A stretch of 44,338 nt of DNA from contig JAYMSP010000668.1 in the NCBI GenBank assembly GCA_036897095.1, forward strand, positions 1 through 44,338, given 5' to 3'. Made by a program: the position numbers and the translations under genes. The first letter of the stretch is position 1. Each line of letters starts with the position of its first letter. This stretch comes from Plantago elongata (taxonomy: Eukaryota > Streptophyta > Magnoliopsida > Lamiales > Plantaginaceae). Shown here one piece after another: positions 1 through 10,810 of the stretch. Under the pieces are notes generated by a model. The model did no database searches. It was not told the DNA's origin and was given only the letters and a program-made list of their open reading frames with translations.

Positions 1-830
1 TGTTTTGTGGTTCAAGGTCTCTTGAATCTTTTTGTACATCCATTACTTATTTTAGTGGATATTTGCCGAGAGGCTTCAACAGGTATATAGATTATTTGCT
101 TGTTGTTATGTTTATTTCCGCTGCTCTGTTTCATACTCTATTACACGCAATGTTGCACCAACATTAGTGAAAACAACATATTAGTACAAAAGTTCCGGTT
201 TCTTTCAATCTCAACTTAAAACTCTATGATATCAAACCGCGAAAGGACCAGCGAGTGGATCCACGAAAAATACATGTTTAATGATAAATTGTAAAACAAT
301 TTTGTTTCTAATTAAATTAACTAAAGATCGTTTCTCCTGAGACTTTGTGTAAATGTAATATATATTATAAAAATATTTCCATTATGAAGATAATCTAGCG
401 AGTAATTCAGTGCTAAATAAGTTTCTATATATGCTTGGAGTGTTCATAGAGTTGATATTGGTTACCATATTTGCTAGTGTAGATTGTTTGTACGCCCCCT
501 TCACGTCAAGGCAGAGATACTCGTACGCTTACTTCTCTTGTATAATATTTTATAGCATAATTAAGGCATTAAAGGTAATTTATTTATCCGAAAATTTTGA
601 AAATTTTTTTTTTCGAAGTTTTTTTCAGGATTGCATTTTTTTCTATTGTTTTTCGACGCGATCCGCTCAATAAAGGATCATACCTTTTTGGTAAGTATTT
701 GTTTCTAGAATCATCATTACATAATCGAGCTCTTGTTTCGAGTCTATTCAAAAAACTAGAGTTAAATTTCCTAGAAGACTCACTTAGTTTTTTACAAGCC
801 TTTTTTACTTGTCACAGAAAATGATGGGAG
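1..830. other. Unassigned left edge; short open frames only
   Basis: No gene could be assigned here. A frame open from the window edge (3-167, plus strand) encodes 54 residues, partly hydrophobic, ending ...LFHTLLHAMLHQH before a TAG. It could be the end of a gene lying to the left, but it has no family signature I can defend. Two further short plus-strand frames (410-673 and 597-824) overlap each other in different phases and begin at non-ATG codons. They may be decayed coding or chance. A membrane-protein fragment is conceivable from the hydrophobic runs, but this is a guess. Confidence 0.3.
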
Positions 831-1622
831 GGGATTGCTAGTAATAGAACCGTCGCATTGTACTATTGTTAATATTATGATCTAAATCATTAGATCATTT
901 TAAAATTAACCTGAACCCTTTATTTTTATTAATGCGACATGACGTTGCAATGTCACATAATAACGTAGTGCAACGCCGCATAATATTAAAATATTTTATT
1001 ATGTTTATTTACTTACACATCCCCTATCTTTTAGACTTAACAAACTAATACCAAAACAATTCAAAATCAACCCAATAAGAATTGAAATTTTCACAAACAC
1101 CACATTTCACAATTTATAATTTTTTTTTAATGGAGAAGATTGGAGCTGCGAAGGCTGAGCATGCTGCCATGGGAGCTCAGTCGAGCTCCCTTAGTGGAAG
1201 CTCGACTGGGCGTGGAAGCTCAACCTCCGGAGCTCCGGTGTAGTGGCCGGAATTTCACCAGAGTTCTGGTCTTATCCTTAAAAAAAAATGTCCCGAGATT
1301 TCATGACAGTCCAATGTTGTCTTTCATGGTCGTTGAACCTTTCTGAAAATAGCTTGATTAGAATTTCGGTGATTGTTTGGCGGGGTAAGTGGTGGTGAGA
1401 GATTTTGAAGAAGAAAGATTAATTTTAATTTGAAATGTAAATAGACTTTTTAGGAGGGGTGTGCTTTGTAAATTCATATAAGTTTTATTTATTAAACGAT
1501 TCAAATTATTTTAATATTTAATTAATTAATTTTTTATGTTAAAATTTTGACACTTTTTCAATTTTAAAAGGTGTACTATTAATATAGTACAGTGCGACGG
1601 TGTACTATAATTTGCCAAGCCC
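831..1622. mobile_element. Mutator-like non-autonomous element (element A)
   Basis: The two ends form long imperfect terminal inverted repeats. The left end (831-about 875) starts GGGATTGCTAG and contains ACCGTCGCATTGTACTAT. The right end, read as reverse complement from 1622, starts GGGCTTGGC and contains ACCGTCGCACTGTACTAT. Long inverted termini beginning with GGG and no coding capacity suggest a non-autonomous Mutator-like element of about 790 bp. The interior is AT-rich except for a GC-rich core at about 1140-1260 holding the hairpin GGGAGCTC-AGTC-GAGCTCCC (1171-1190) and the palindrome CCGGAGCTCCGG (1227-1238). I could not see a convincing target duplication, so the exact ends and superfamily are inferred. 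The frame at 1140-1346 lies inside the element and is not called as a gene. Confidence 0.6.
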
Positions 1623-1687
1623 TTGTTTGATAGCAAAATTTTTTTTGTCCTAAAAATAATATATTAAAGCTTAAGGCCAATGCCAAT

Positions 1688-1775
1688 AACAGCGAAGAGC
1701 AACTCAGTTGGTAATACGCTTCACCTCCAACCAATAGTTGGGAGTTCGAATCATCCTTTAACGGGTTAAAAAAAG
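1688..1775 (+). mobile_element. tRNA-derived SINE, copy 1
   Basis: This stretch has a polymerase III box A-like segment (GCAACTCAGTTGGTA, about 1696-1710) and a box B-like segment (GGGAGTTCGAATCA, about 1740-1753), followed by a short A-run. It aligns closely with the SINE at 29655-29748 (same head, same TCCAACCAATAG between the boxes, same CCTTTA near the tail), so the two are copies of one family. It cannot be a working tRNA gene, because no acceptor stem closes around the boxes. The 3' boundary is uncertain and no target duplication was recognised. Confidence 0.65.
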
Positions 1776-1930
1776 ATCCAGTGTATATCTCTAATCAGAC
1801 TATAAAAGGATCATATTGGACTTAATTACAATCATATTGGACTGAATGTTGAAGTTGGGATCAGGGTGTGTGTCACTGTGTGTAATTAAGGGCTTTAACC
1901 ACAACGTTACTTTTATTAACTATGTGGTTT

Positions 1931-2121
1931 GTTAAAGCGTTTGTAGCTGAGTGGTAAGCTGAGACACCCCGTAATCATGAGGTCACGGGTTCGATTCTTC
2001 AAAATTGGTGATTATATTACTTCATAGAGATTGGTGGTGATTTGTATAAAATCTATTGATAAATTCGTATTGTTCAACAATTATAATTATAATGATATAT
2101 TTTATGTTAATTAATAAAAGA
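1931..2121 (+). mobile_element. Second tRNA-derived SINE with 16-bp target duplications
   Basis: The body starts with a tRNA-like head: box A-like TAGCTGAGTGGTAAGC near 1945 and box B-like GGGTTCGATTC near 1988. It continues into an AT-rich tRNA-unrelated part and ends in TAATAAAAG. It is flanked by perfect 16-bp direct repeats, ATTAACTATGTGGTTT, at 1915-1930 and 2122-2137. These are the expected target-site duplication of a LINE-mobilised SINE. The head differs from that of the SINE at 1688, so it belongs to a different family. The exact duplication suggests a fairly recent insertion. Confidence 0.8.
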
Positions 2122-2137
2122 ATTAACTATGTGGTTT

Positions 2138-3231
2138 AGCATAAGTATTGGCCATATATAACGAAGGGCAATCCAAGAAAGTTTAATAAATGCAAAGTAA
2201 TTAAGTGTGTCTAACAGACTAATAGTAATAATTAATGAAATACTACTTGAGAACTCTGCAATATGAATGCAAGTTGTTGAGATACGAATGCAACGTGGAG
2301 TAATCTGAAAATGGAAAAATGAATGTTGCTTAAACTTTTGGGCAAATTTGACATCATCACGCTAGTATTATAGAGCAGTCGAGCACTAATAATTGCAATA
2401 GAATGGAATGTACAGTACCGAAGATATAATTTAATTAAACAACTTACGTAGTTAAAGAAAATATAAATGTGACGGTGAAAGTAATACTTTTCTTTAATAT
2501 AATGTAACCTATAATATACATTTCAAATGTATCACAATATACTTTTCTTTAAGTGGATTTGCTTGTATGTTAATTTCAATACATCGCGTGATGAGTGATG
2601 ACTTTATAATAATAAATACATTAGTAGATTTAATGTATGGTAACTTTGTAATGATAAATATATAAGTAGATTTAATATAAAACAATCTTCGTAGTATTAT
2701 TATATAGAAAAAAAAACTAAAAAAGGGTCTTAAAAGGAAGTAGAGCACATCAATTCCATAAAACATCATGATGAGCTATTATCAAAATTTATGGGGAGAC
2801 TAATTCATAGTATGATTATCAATGAATTGATAAGTATGATTTAACACCAACTTAAGGCATTAGATTCATGCATGAATAATCAAACTTTGATGTATTGATT
2901 TATTCTAATAGAGGAAATGGCAACATAATCACCAATCACCAAATGTTGGGCCAATGGAAGAGTAAATGCAGGGTAATGTAGTGCGTAGGAGTATTTAATT
3001 GCATTGCACCAACCCCAACAACCAAGCCACAATCCCTCGATCACAATTCACAATCCATAAGATAGGATAATGCATGCAATTATGCTCCCAAATTCGATTA
3101 TATACATATTCATAACATATAAGACTACACATACACATATAAATTATATTTGGCCGTGGTCGATGGTTGAATATTTTGGATGTATTCATCTAATAAGTTG
3201 TAAATTGGTTCATTTCATACTTTCAGTAAAT
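2138..3231. other. AT-rich intergenic stretch, no gene seen
   Basis: Only short chance frames occur (for example 2509-2769 minus and 2995-3267 on both strands). They are low-complexity and lack homology I recognise. No RNA gene or terminal inverted repeat was found. Confidence 0.4.
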
Positions 3232-3785
3232 CAGGGACGGCCCAATTACTTTAAAGATCCGAGATAATTTTTTTTCAAGGACCTAAGATAAATATAAAAT
3301 TGAATCCTCTTATCTATTTAAAAGAAAATATATATTATATTAAAAAAGGTCTAATAATATCACGTTCGTTTTTAAATAGTACAATCAAAATCTAATTTTA
3401 ACAAGAATGATATTTAAAAATCAACTGAATTGTTTTTAAGGAAAAATATTGGCCTAGCAAAGATGATTGGAAGCATGAACGGACAATTGCATTGTGTACA
3501 AGTATAAATAATACTGGATTTGTGTTTCCTAATTTCAACTTTCAAAGCAATTATTATTGTAATAATTTTAATTAATAAAAGACAAGAAAATTAACTCCTT
3601 CATTCAACCAACCTTAATTGCTTATTTACCTATTGCAGGAAGACAATTTATTCTTTAATTAACTCAATTAATTATTACATCATGATACCTAATTAAAGAG
3701 AGGCATATAAATAGGGTACTTTTTATTTTTATTTTTTGGATCCCAGACAGTGGCCTCACCTGATTTATGGGCTGGGCCATCCCTG
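3232..3785. mobile_element. hAT-like non-autonomous element
   Basis: The left end reads CAGGGACGGCCCA and the right end, as reverse complement, reads CAGGGATGGCCCA. This is a 13-bp inverted terminus with one mismatch around an approximately 554-bp AT-rich body without coding capacity. CAGGG termini are typical of hAT transposons. AGTAAA occurs just outside both ends (3225-3230 and 3786-3791), possibly a decayed or partial target duplication; an 8-bp duplication would be expected for hAT. The superfamily assignment is therefore an inference. Confidence 0.6.
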
Positions 3786-4123
3786 AGTAAAACCCATAAA
3801 ATCACTATATAAAAATGAAACACATCCATCTATTTTATGAGTTTGAAAGCTACGATGAAATTCTTTAATTGAAACGACCTAATAAGGATATGATATGAAA
3901 TTTAAAATTTTAGGGGTGCCCCTTCATACCCGTATACATGCCCTTGAGTACACCAACAATTCACATTCACCTTGGCTTAATGTTCAATAGAGGATGTATG
4001 GACCAGTATTCATGAGCAGTAGGTTTGTGAATTATTGTGACATTATAAAATATAGATATAACTCGTTATGAAAATATTTCATTTGGGCATTACCACATTG
4101 AGTTTGTATTGTATAATGTATAC

Positions 4124-4376
4124 GGGGCTAATTGGCATGCGACTTAAATGCTCCGATTTAAATGTCTGAATAGTGATCGAAATTGTAGTGAGATTGTTAA
4201 AATTGTGTTTAGTATAGAATTGTAATTGGATAGGGTATTATAGGTTTGTTATATATGTAGAGAAAAATGTTGCTACTGTAGAGGCATTTCGATATTCGGC
4301 ATTTAAATGCCATAACAAACACAAAATTCCCGAGTAGCATCCAAACGGGCATTTGGATGCTACTCCAATCAGCCCC
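4124..4376. mobile_element. MITE of a GGGGCTGATTGG-ended family, copy 1
   Basis: The left end GGGGCTAATTGG and the right end (reverse complement GGGGCTGATTGG) form an inverted terminus. Both subterminal regions carry ATTTAAATG or GCATTT motifs. The interior segment around GATTGTTAAAATTGTG and GTTTGTTATATATG recurs in the neighbouring element at 4937-5347, so the two are related. There is no coding capacity. Confidence 0.6.
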
Positions 4377-4463
4377 TACTACTCTTGAATTAAAGGTCAG
4401 CATTGATGTTTTTTCCCGTCCTGTTTAATGATGTGATATCATCCTTTTCTCAACAAAGAATTT

Positions 4464-4623
4464 AGGGGCGGATTGGTATAGAATTTAAATGGACGTTTAG
4501 ATGGATTTTGGTGAAATTGTGTGTGAAATGAAATTGAAATGGGGGTATTTAAAATGTATTTTAGGTCAAATCATTATTCATGAAGTCAAATAGATCGATT
4601 ACAATTTCATTCCAAACCGCCCC
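4464..4623. mobile_element. MITE, same terminal motif, copy 2
   Basis: The ends AGGGGCGGATTGG (left) and AGGGGCGGTTTGG (reverse complement of the right) form an inverted terminus. The interior (GATTTTGGTGAAATTGTG, then GTATTTTAGG and AAATCATTATTCAT) is nearly the same as in the copy at 35583-35737, roughly 31 kb away. Length is about 160 bp and there is no coding capacity. No clean target duplication was seen. Confidence 0.65.
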
Positions 4624-4936
4624 TCAAAATTATATTGGTTTTCTAATATAATACATCAACTCATGTCTCATGTGTTAACATTTAAAAAGTTTGGCGAATA
4701 TTATATTGAAGTCATTTTCATTCCAACTATGTACAAATCATAACTACACAGACAGCCCATCTCTACTTACTGAAAAAATAAAATGAAAATATCCTCCATG
4801 ACGGAAGATGAGAACATTTATGAACCTCATCATCTTTCTCGACCATATCATTTCTATACGGTATTTAAGAAGAAAATGTGACTGCTATAATTTCATATAC
4901 TGAACAATCGGAGTACAATTTAACAAATTAATAATG

Positions 4937-5347
4937 TTTAAGTGATTGTTTGGGACAGAATTGAAGTTAGATCCGTTTGAATGGATAAATAGTGATTAAA
5001 TTGTAGTTGGATTGTTAAAATTAGTGTTTGATATAAAATTGTAATTGTATAGAGATTTTAAGTTTGTTATATATGTTATGTAAGAGAATAATGATTAGTG
5101 TAAGTAAGATGTGGTAGTTAGATTGGTTAATAATTGATTTTTAAGATTGTTGTAATGAGATGATTGATTATATTTATAAATTGTAGTATTAGAATAATTA
5201 TTTGAGAATAAGGGAATGAGAAGGAGGCTAGAGAGGAATCGGGTAATAGTAAGTACATTTTAATTTCAATTTATATTGGATTCAAAACACAAAAACATCA
5301 AAACTCAATTCAAGTAGCATTTGAATTGTATGCAAATCATCCTTAAG
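4937..5347. mobile_element. Diverged member of the same MITE group
   Basis: The left end TTTAAGTGATTGTTTGGG resembles the reverse complement of the right end (TTAAGGATGATTTGCAT). The interior shares the GATTGTTAAAAT...GTTTGTTATATATGT block with the element at 4124-4376. At about 410 bp it is longer than its neighbours, and the boundaries are approximate. Confidence 0.45.
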
Positions 5348-6527
5348 GCAATGTTTACACCACTAATTTTTCAGCTCAATAAATGTATTTTTAATAAAAA
5401 GATTGTTACATGAATGTACAATCTTTTAAATAAATTAATTGAAAAAATAACTGGTTTGAAATTTTTTATTGAGCATATTATATAATCATGTGATATGTCG
5501 GATTTACATGCCAACAATACACGTACTTTACTTACAAGCAAAATTCATCCCTATTTCGTATGCTTACTGCCAACCATTTCAGATGAATTGCTAATTTTAA
5601 TATTTCTTGATCGGAAGAGGTTCCCTGAATTGAATTTTGAAAGAAAGGTTGTAGTTTATGTTATGATTCATTATTACTATTTATATAACGCCATGAGGTA
5701 TTTGTTACTTTTTTAATATGATAATTCTGTATAATAAAACAATACATGTCATTTTCAGTAATTTTATCCTCAGTATTGCATGTTGCTGAACTTTATTGGG
5801 GATTTCCAATCAAAATTTATTATGAGCAACATTATTTAACTTCAAAACATTTATAGATGGAATTTTAAAAATATATTATGTAAATTAATGATTGATTCGG
5901 TATAAGTGTCCTCATCTTTGAAACTTTGCCACTTAGGCTTAATGTAAAATGTCTGAGTTAAATGTATAAAACTCCACTAATCATTATTAATACACACAAA
6001 AATTCTATGAGTTAAAAGAATTAATACCAAACTTCTTAAGTTATTAAAAAATTATATATGAAACTCCCCATCCTTCACTTTTTAAAGTGTGAGGTACAAT
6101 CTCATTAGGTGTGATTATTATTTTCTATTTTTATTATCTCACACCAAATCGATGTAAAAAGTAAATAAAATTATCATAATTATTAAAAACATATAAAAAA
6201 ATCTTATAGAATTATTAGAAAGTCATCGCAATGCCCTTTTACATAAATTCTAAATATTCATAATAAATTTGTATGGTGTGCAGTTTGACTCGATAGTCCA
6301 AATTTTTGAAAATATTAAAATGACAAAAAATTTAAATTATTAAAATATAAATAATAATAATAAATGACACTAATTAGAGTTGACACTACATATAAACAAC
6401 ATATACTAATTTATTATTAGTAATGTAAACGAAAAAAAATGAGGTCAAAAGATAATTTGGAGTATGAAAAACAAAAAGAACATCCATTGTCGCACTTAAC
6501 ATGAGTAAACCGGAAAAGAAAAGGTCG
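5348..6527. other. AT-rich intergenic stretch, no gene seen
   Basis: A 73-residue frame from an ATG at 5495 to a stop at 5716 (plus) is the only notable open frame. It has no recognised domain, no splice context and no coding-like composition. I leave it uncalled. Confidence 0.35.
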
Positions 6528-6745
6528 AGGGGTTTCAACGCGCATATTTTAATAACTCAGGGGTTCGTGCACTTTTTACAATGACTCAAGGGATTTTGCG
6601 CACTTTTTTATAATTCAAGGACTAATTTCATAACTCAAAGGGGTTTCGTGCATATTTTTTAATAATTTAAGGAGGTTCAATACTAATTTATTAATTGAAA
6701 GAAATTTTGTGTACATTAACAATAATTTAGGGTATATTTTGCATT
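6528..6745. repeat. Diverged tandem array of roughly 30-bp units
   Basis: About seven or eight imperfect units each begin with AGGGG or AAGG, carry TTTCGTGCA-like or TTTTGCGCA-like centres, and end in TAATAACTC or TAATTTA. Clear unit starts include AGGGGTTTCAACGCG, AGGGGTTCGTGCAC, AAGGGATTTTGCGC, AAAGGGGTTTCGTG and AAGGAGGTTCAA. Unit lengths vary. Its role is unknown; such arrays often lie in transposon subterminal regions. Confidence 0.55.
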
Positions 6746-7176
6746 TAAACCGTTAAATGTTATCTAACAAAAGAGATGAATAGAGATTGAGAAAGGATGC
6801 ATAAACATTAATGATACATCCAATGTCAACAGGACATTTTTCACGAAAAGAAAAGACTGACCAGATGAGAGTGAAAGCAAGAAATCATAATGTGGAGAAG
6901 AAACAACAACATTTACTTCCCCAATCTGATACACCAACTTCATTGAAACTATTGGCAAAGTTGCAATCGCAGTAATACAGTAGGAAACTTACCTGTCCAA
7001 TTATGCACTACTAAAACGACCCTTCATTAACAGGGTACCAATTGGTCCCCTATAGCCTCCAATGTTTTAGTAAACGTAAGATTTAACACGATAATGAACG
7101 TAGTGAAATTTTAAAATTTTTAATTTTAATGACAACAATTATTCAACATGAATATGTAAAGAGCTTTAGTTTGCAC

Positions 7177-7371
7177 TTACTTATCTACTTCAAGCAATAA
7201 CAAATTAAGCTCCGGATTAACAACAACTACAGGAACCTCAACAACTTCCAATTGTTGTTCCTCAACTTCAACTTCTTGTCTTTGTCACCTTTCGTATTCC
7301 TCATGAGTAACGTCTTCCTCAAAGTTAGCCAGCTCCTCCTGCTCAACGTGATCAATCACCACGTTAGGATC
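7177..7371 (-). pseudogene. Broken acidic reading frame, possible transposon remnant
   Basis: On the minus strand a frame starting at DPNVVIDHVEQEELANFEED is strongly acidic (Glu and Asp rich). It is interrupted by one TGA after HEEYER, then resumes with EVEVEEQQLEVVEVPVVVV and ends at TAA (7177-7179). The frame immediately upstream is shifted. It lies just downstream, on the same strand, of the unassigned repeat-like DNA at 7400-8830, so it may be the residue of that element's coding part. No family is recognised. Confidence 0.35.
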
Positions 7372-7399
7372 CAACTTAATTTGTTGTCCTCAACCTCGG

Positions 7400-8830
7400 T
7401 ATCCACATGAATGTATTCTACCAAAAATGATAGGAGATTTTTCAAACAATTTGATAAGTATTTCAATATGTGAATTGAGAGTGGGAATAATTAAACCCTA
7501 ACCGGTCTATTTATAATGTTATGTGATCACAAGAGCCCAAAAGAATTTGGACTCCTTCCACCCATCCAACACATGTGATTTAATCTCATTAAATCACACT
7601 GCCGTGCTCCTGCTTGTAATTCGGATTTACCCAAATTACACCAACAGCTTGCCTAACTTAGTTGGATAGTAGGAGAGTCCACCTCCTAGAGGTCTCTAGT
7701 TTGAATCTCATAGAACCCAATCCATATTCATTATTGTGATCTTTATGGACTTTATTTTTCAATAAGCCCAAAACATTACATATAATTAAATTCAATTAAT
7801 AATTCTCATAATAAATTATTACTAATCCAATTAATACATAATTTATCATAATACTCATCGGTAGAACAATCACCATAATGTGTGACCCATAGTCTTGTAT
7901 ATTAAGCACTAATCGAATCAAGGTCTTAGTTAAATTTCTAGACAATTTACCAGACATTATTAATATACAAGGAACGTTTGAAAGGATATACAAACCACCT
8001 ATAGTGAAGGGCTCGTGATGATACGGTACTTTCATTCACGAATACTCGAATAAGTATAGAACTTTGATAATGTGTCTGTTCCAATAACTTATTCATTTAT
8101 TTCTCATTCTTATTAGTTGATCTATGATCATATTCAAACACCATTTCGAATATATCATTTGCATTGGAAATGACTAATGATCACATTAATTATGAGAACT
8201 AAAGTATTCTCTCAAAAATCTATTATGGGGAATGAATTCTATCTTGGCTCAACTAATACTCCCATATGCTTCGTGATGTACCCAACACATGTCGTATCTA
8301 CTCCTATCTAGGAGTGCAATCATTGGTCATGGTCAAAGTACATCACTCCGCATATGTAGTAAGTATTGACCTCAAGTCAAAGGATTACTTCATCACCCCA
8401 CACACCGATACTTCTATAGACACACAAATAGAATCTACCAAATAATTTCTTGGTTGGGTATACATTATACCAACACTCTTTAAAGTGCACATGTGTCCAT
8501 CATGAATAACCAAGTTATTCGTAGTCGTGAGAACTACTACATTCTCAAAGAATATGATGCATACCACATGTCAATCTAATTGCGCATCATTGATATCCCA
8601 TATCAATGATTATCGATTGGGGCGGTTTTAGTACTTATACTTAGTCACTCAAGCTCTCACATCCTTAGTGACAACATAAAGTCCATGGGAACATCTTATA
8701 AAATAATTCTTATTCAAACAATCAGATAACTAATTCAATAAATGCAATGTGAAATAAATATCAAATTTCATATAATAAAACAAACTGAATGTGATATATT
8801 AATTCTTATAATTGTTGTCTCTAGGACATA
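7400..8830 (-). mobile_element. Probable non-coding remnant of a retrotransposon-like repeat
   Basis: About 1.4 kb of moderate-complexity sequence without open frames has the general look of the LTR or leader of a degenerate Ty1-copia-type or LARD element, but I found no primer-binding site, polypurine tract or paired LTR. Minus-strand frames at 7796-8035 and 8385-8567 are not coding-like. Orientation is guessed from the acidic frame that follows at 7177-7371. Treat the class as tentative. Confidence 0.3.
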
Positions 8831-8946
8831 TATACTTTTAGTATGACCGACATAAAGCAAGCTAAGGTATATTTTACTTGTGATCTTGTGGGACTTTATC
8901 TCCGTAACTTCATAAGTTCTTTCGTAATTGGTATATCAACTAGAGA

Positions 8947-9178
8947 GCAAGTCATGACTCACGACTAATCGTATCTGTACAAAAGCATTGGACCTTGATC
9001 AAAGCTTAATGAAAAGAGTATATGCATTGATTGAAATATAATTTGAATGGAGAAAATTTAAATGTTTGTGTGAAAAAATGCAATTTGAATTGAATCGTAT
9101 CCCAATTCAAATCATCTGGAAAGCAGGTCACGATTCAGGAGTAAACGTGCATGTACAAAAGTATTGTACATTGATGGA
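8947..9178. repeat. Diverged direct repeat, 176 bp apart
   Basis: The segment at about 8947-9001 (GCAAGTCATGACTCACGACTAA...TGTACAAAAGCATTG) recurs at about 9123-9178 (GCAGGTCACGATTCAGGAGTAA...TGTACAAAAGTATTG). It is an old local duplication of about 55 bp in unassigned repeat-rich DNA. Confidence 0.45.
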
Positions 9179-9489
9179 CTAGTGGACTGCTATGGTATTC
9201 ACTTGAACATGCTAATCGAATTAGACTAGCATGGGCCGCCCAGGTTGAACGATGGCACATAAAAGCCCATAGGCTTAAGCCCTAACGGACAGGAAATTCT
9301 GCACAAGTGCATGTTTTTACTCGTGGCTCTCCCGGATTATTAATAATAGCCGAAGTCTTAAAAAATGTATAATTTTTTTAAAAAATAGAAAAATCATAGT
9401 TTTTTGTATTTTTTCTGCAGTTTTTGAATTTTAGCAATTTGACCGGCCGAATTTTTTCTTAAACCGTCGAGACAACATTGTTCGTTATG

Positions 9490-10810
9490 CTTTTAATAGA
9501 TAATTTAATAGTTTGAAGTTGTTAGTATTGAAAATTTCAATTACGTTCTTAATGTGTTTTGCTAATGATTTAAGATATTATATGATGGTTTTAATGCGTC
9601 GTCATAGTATATTTCAGTTATAGTTTTAACATCTACTTTTAATGTTTTAAGATATGGTGTGATGATTTTAAGGAGTCATATATAAAGTTTTAAGATGACT
9701 TGTTATAGTTTGAAACGACAAATTAATATCATTAAATCACCATTAAACAAGTTTAAAAGTTTTATATATTCCATTAAAAAATCACTAAAGATGCTTAAAA
9801 TAAACAACTTGAAACATTCAGTCATTACAATATTAAATACTCATCCAAAGGTTCTAAAACTCATTGAAATTTTTTTATAATAAACGTTAATTCGATTTTT
9901 TGTATGCAAATTGAGTTGTTAAAATAAGTTCTTTTTTTTTTAATTAAACTTGTTGGTGAACTTCGGTTTCTGCCTTTTGTTACTTGTGCTTAATACTTCA
10001 ATCTTACATTTGCACCTTTGACATCCATCATCAAACTTGATTTCAACATTAGCCCCTGCTTAAAATATCCATCAACTATGTTAACATCATAATAACTCTC
10101 ATTAAAATTATCACATTATTGCTTAAAAACAAAAAAGAAACCTGCAACACATACTAAAAACAGTAACATTGGTGCGTAAATCATAATACTACATTTTAAA
10201 ACTACAAGTCTACAACAGAGCAGGCGTATACTAAAACTAGTCACATTTATATATAAAACCATAATCGTATCTCTTACAAGTATAACAGAACATTTTACCA
10301 AATATCAAATTATAAATAATTTACATGAGCTAAAATACTAATGTTGATGCTTAAAATTTCAACTATAGGACTTATAATTATAACATATATGTGCCAAAAA
10401 TAATAACATGCATCTACTCAACATAATATAAATATAGTTATAACATTAATGCTTAAGACTATAACAATGCTTCTTAAAACAACAAGTATACCTCTTAAAA
10501 TAATAACAAAACACAAAAATGCAACAAAAGCTAAAAATATAATATTGATACTTCAACCATAACAGTGACTCTTAAAATTATAACAGTGATTCTTAGAACT
10601 ATAAAAATATTTGCAAAAAACCAAATCATAAATATTTCACAAAGTGGTAAAAACATGAATGTTGTTGTTTAAAACTACAATAGTAGGTCTCGAAACTATA
10701 ATATTTAGTAATGTATATTACAGGCGGAAACATTCAACAAAAGCTAAAACTATAAAAATAATGATTTAAAATATAAAACAACCTCTTAAAACCATAGCAA
10801 AACTTCAGAT
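9490..10810. repeat. Hairpin arm plus degenerate CTTAAAAC/ATAAC repeats
   Basis: From about 9490 to 9800 the strand is rich in TTTTAA-type words and turns into its partial complement (GTGATGATTTTAAGG...ATATATAAAG against GTTTAAAAGTTTTATATATTCC), centred near 9735. From about 10040 to 10810 there is a long run of short degenerate units of the type CTTAAAACTATAAC, CTTAAAATAATAAC and CTTAAAATTATAAC. The reversed word bias of the two parts suggests an old foldback-type transposon. I could not find defined termini. Confidence 0.4.

Noticed and set aside
410..824. Possible organelle-derived or membrane-protein fragment
   Set aside because: Two overlapping frames with hydrophobic stretches but no motif I can tie to any plastid, mitochondrial or nuclear family; codons at the starts are not ATG.
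1937..2005. Possible tRNA gene
   Set aside because: Box A and box B are present, but there is no closing acceptor stem, and the segment lies within a body flanked by perfect target duplications; called as a SINE instead.
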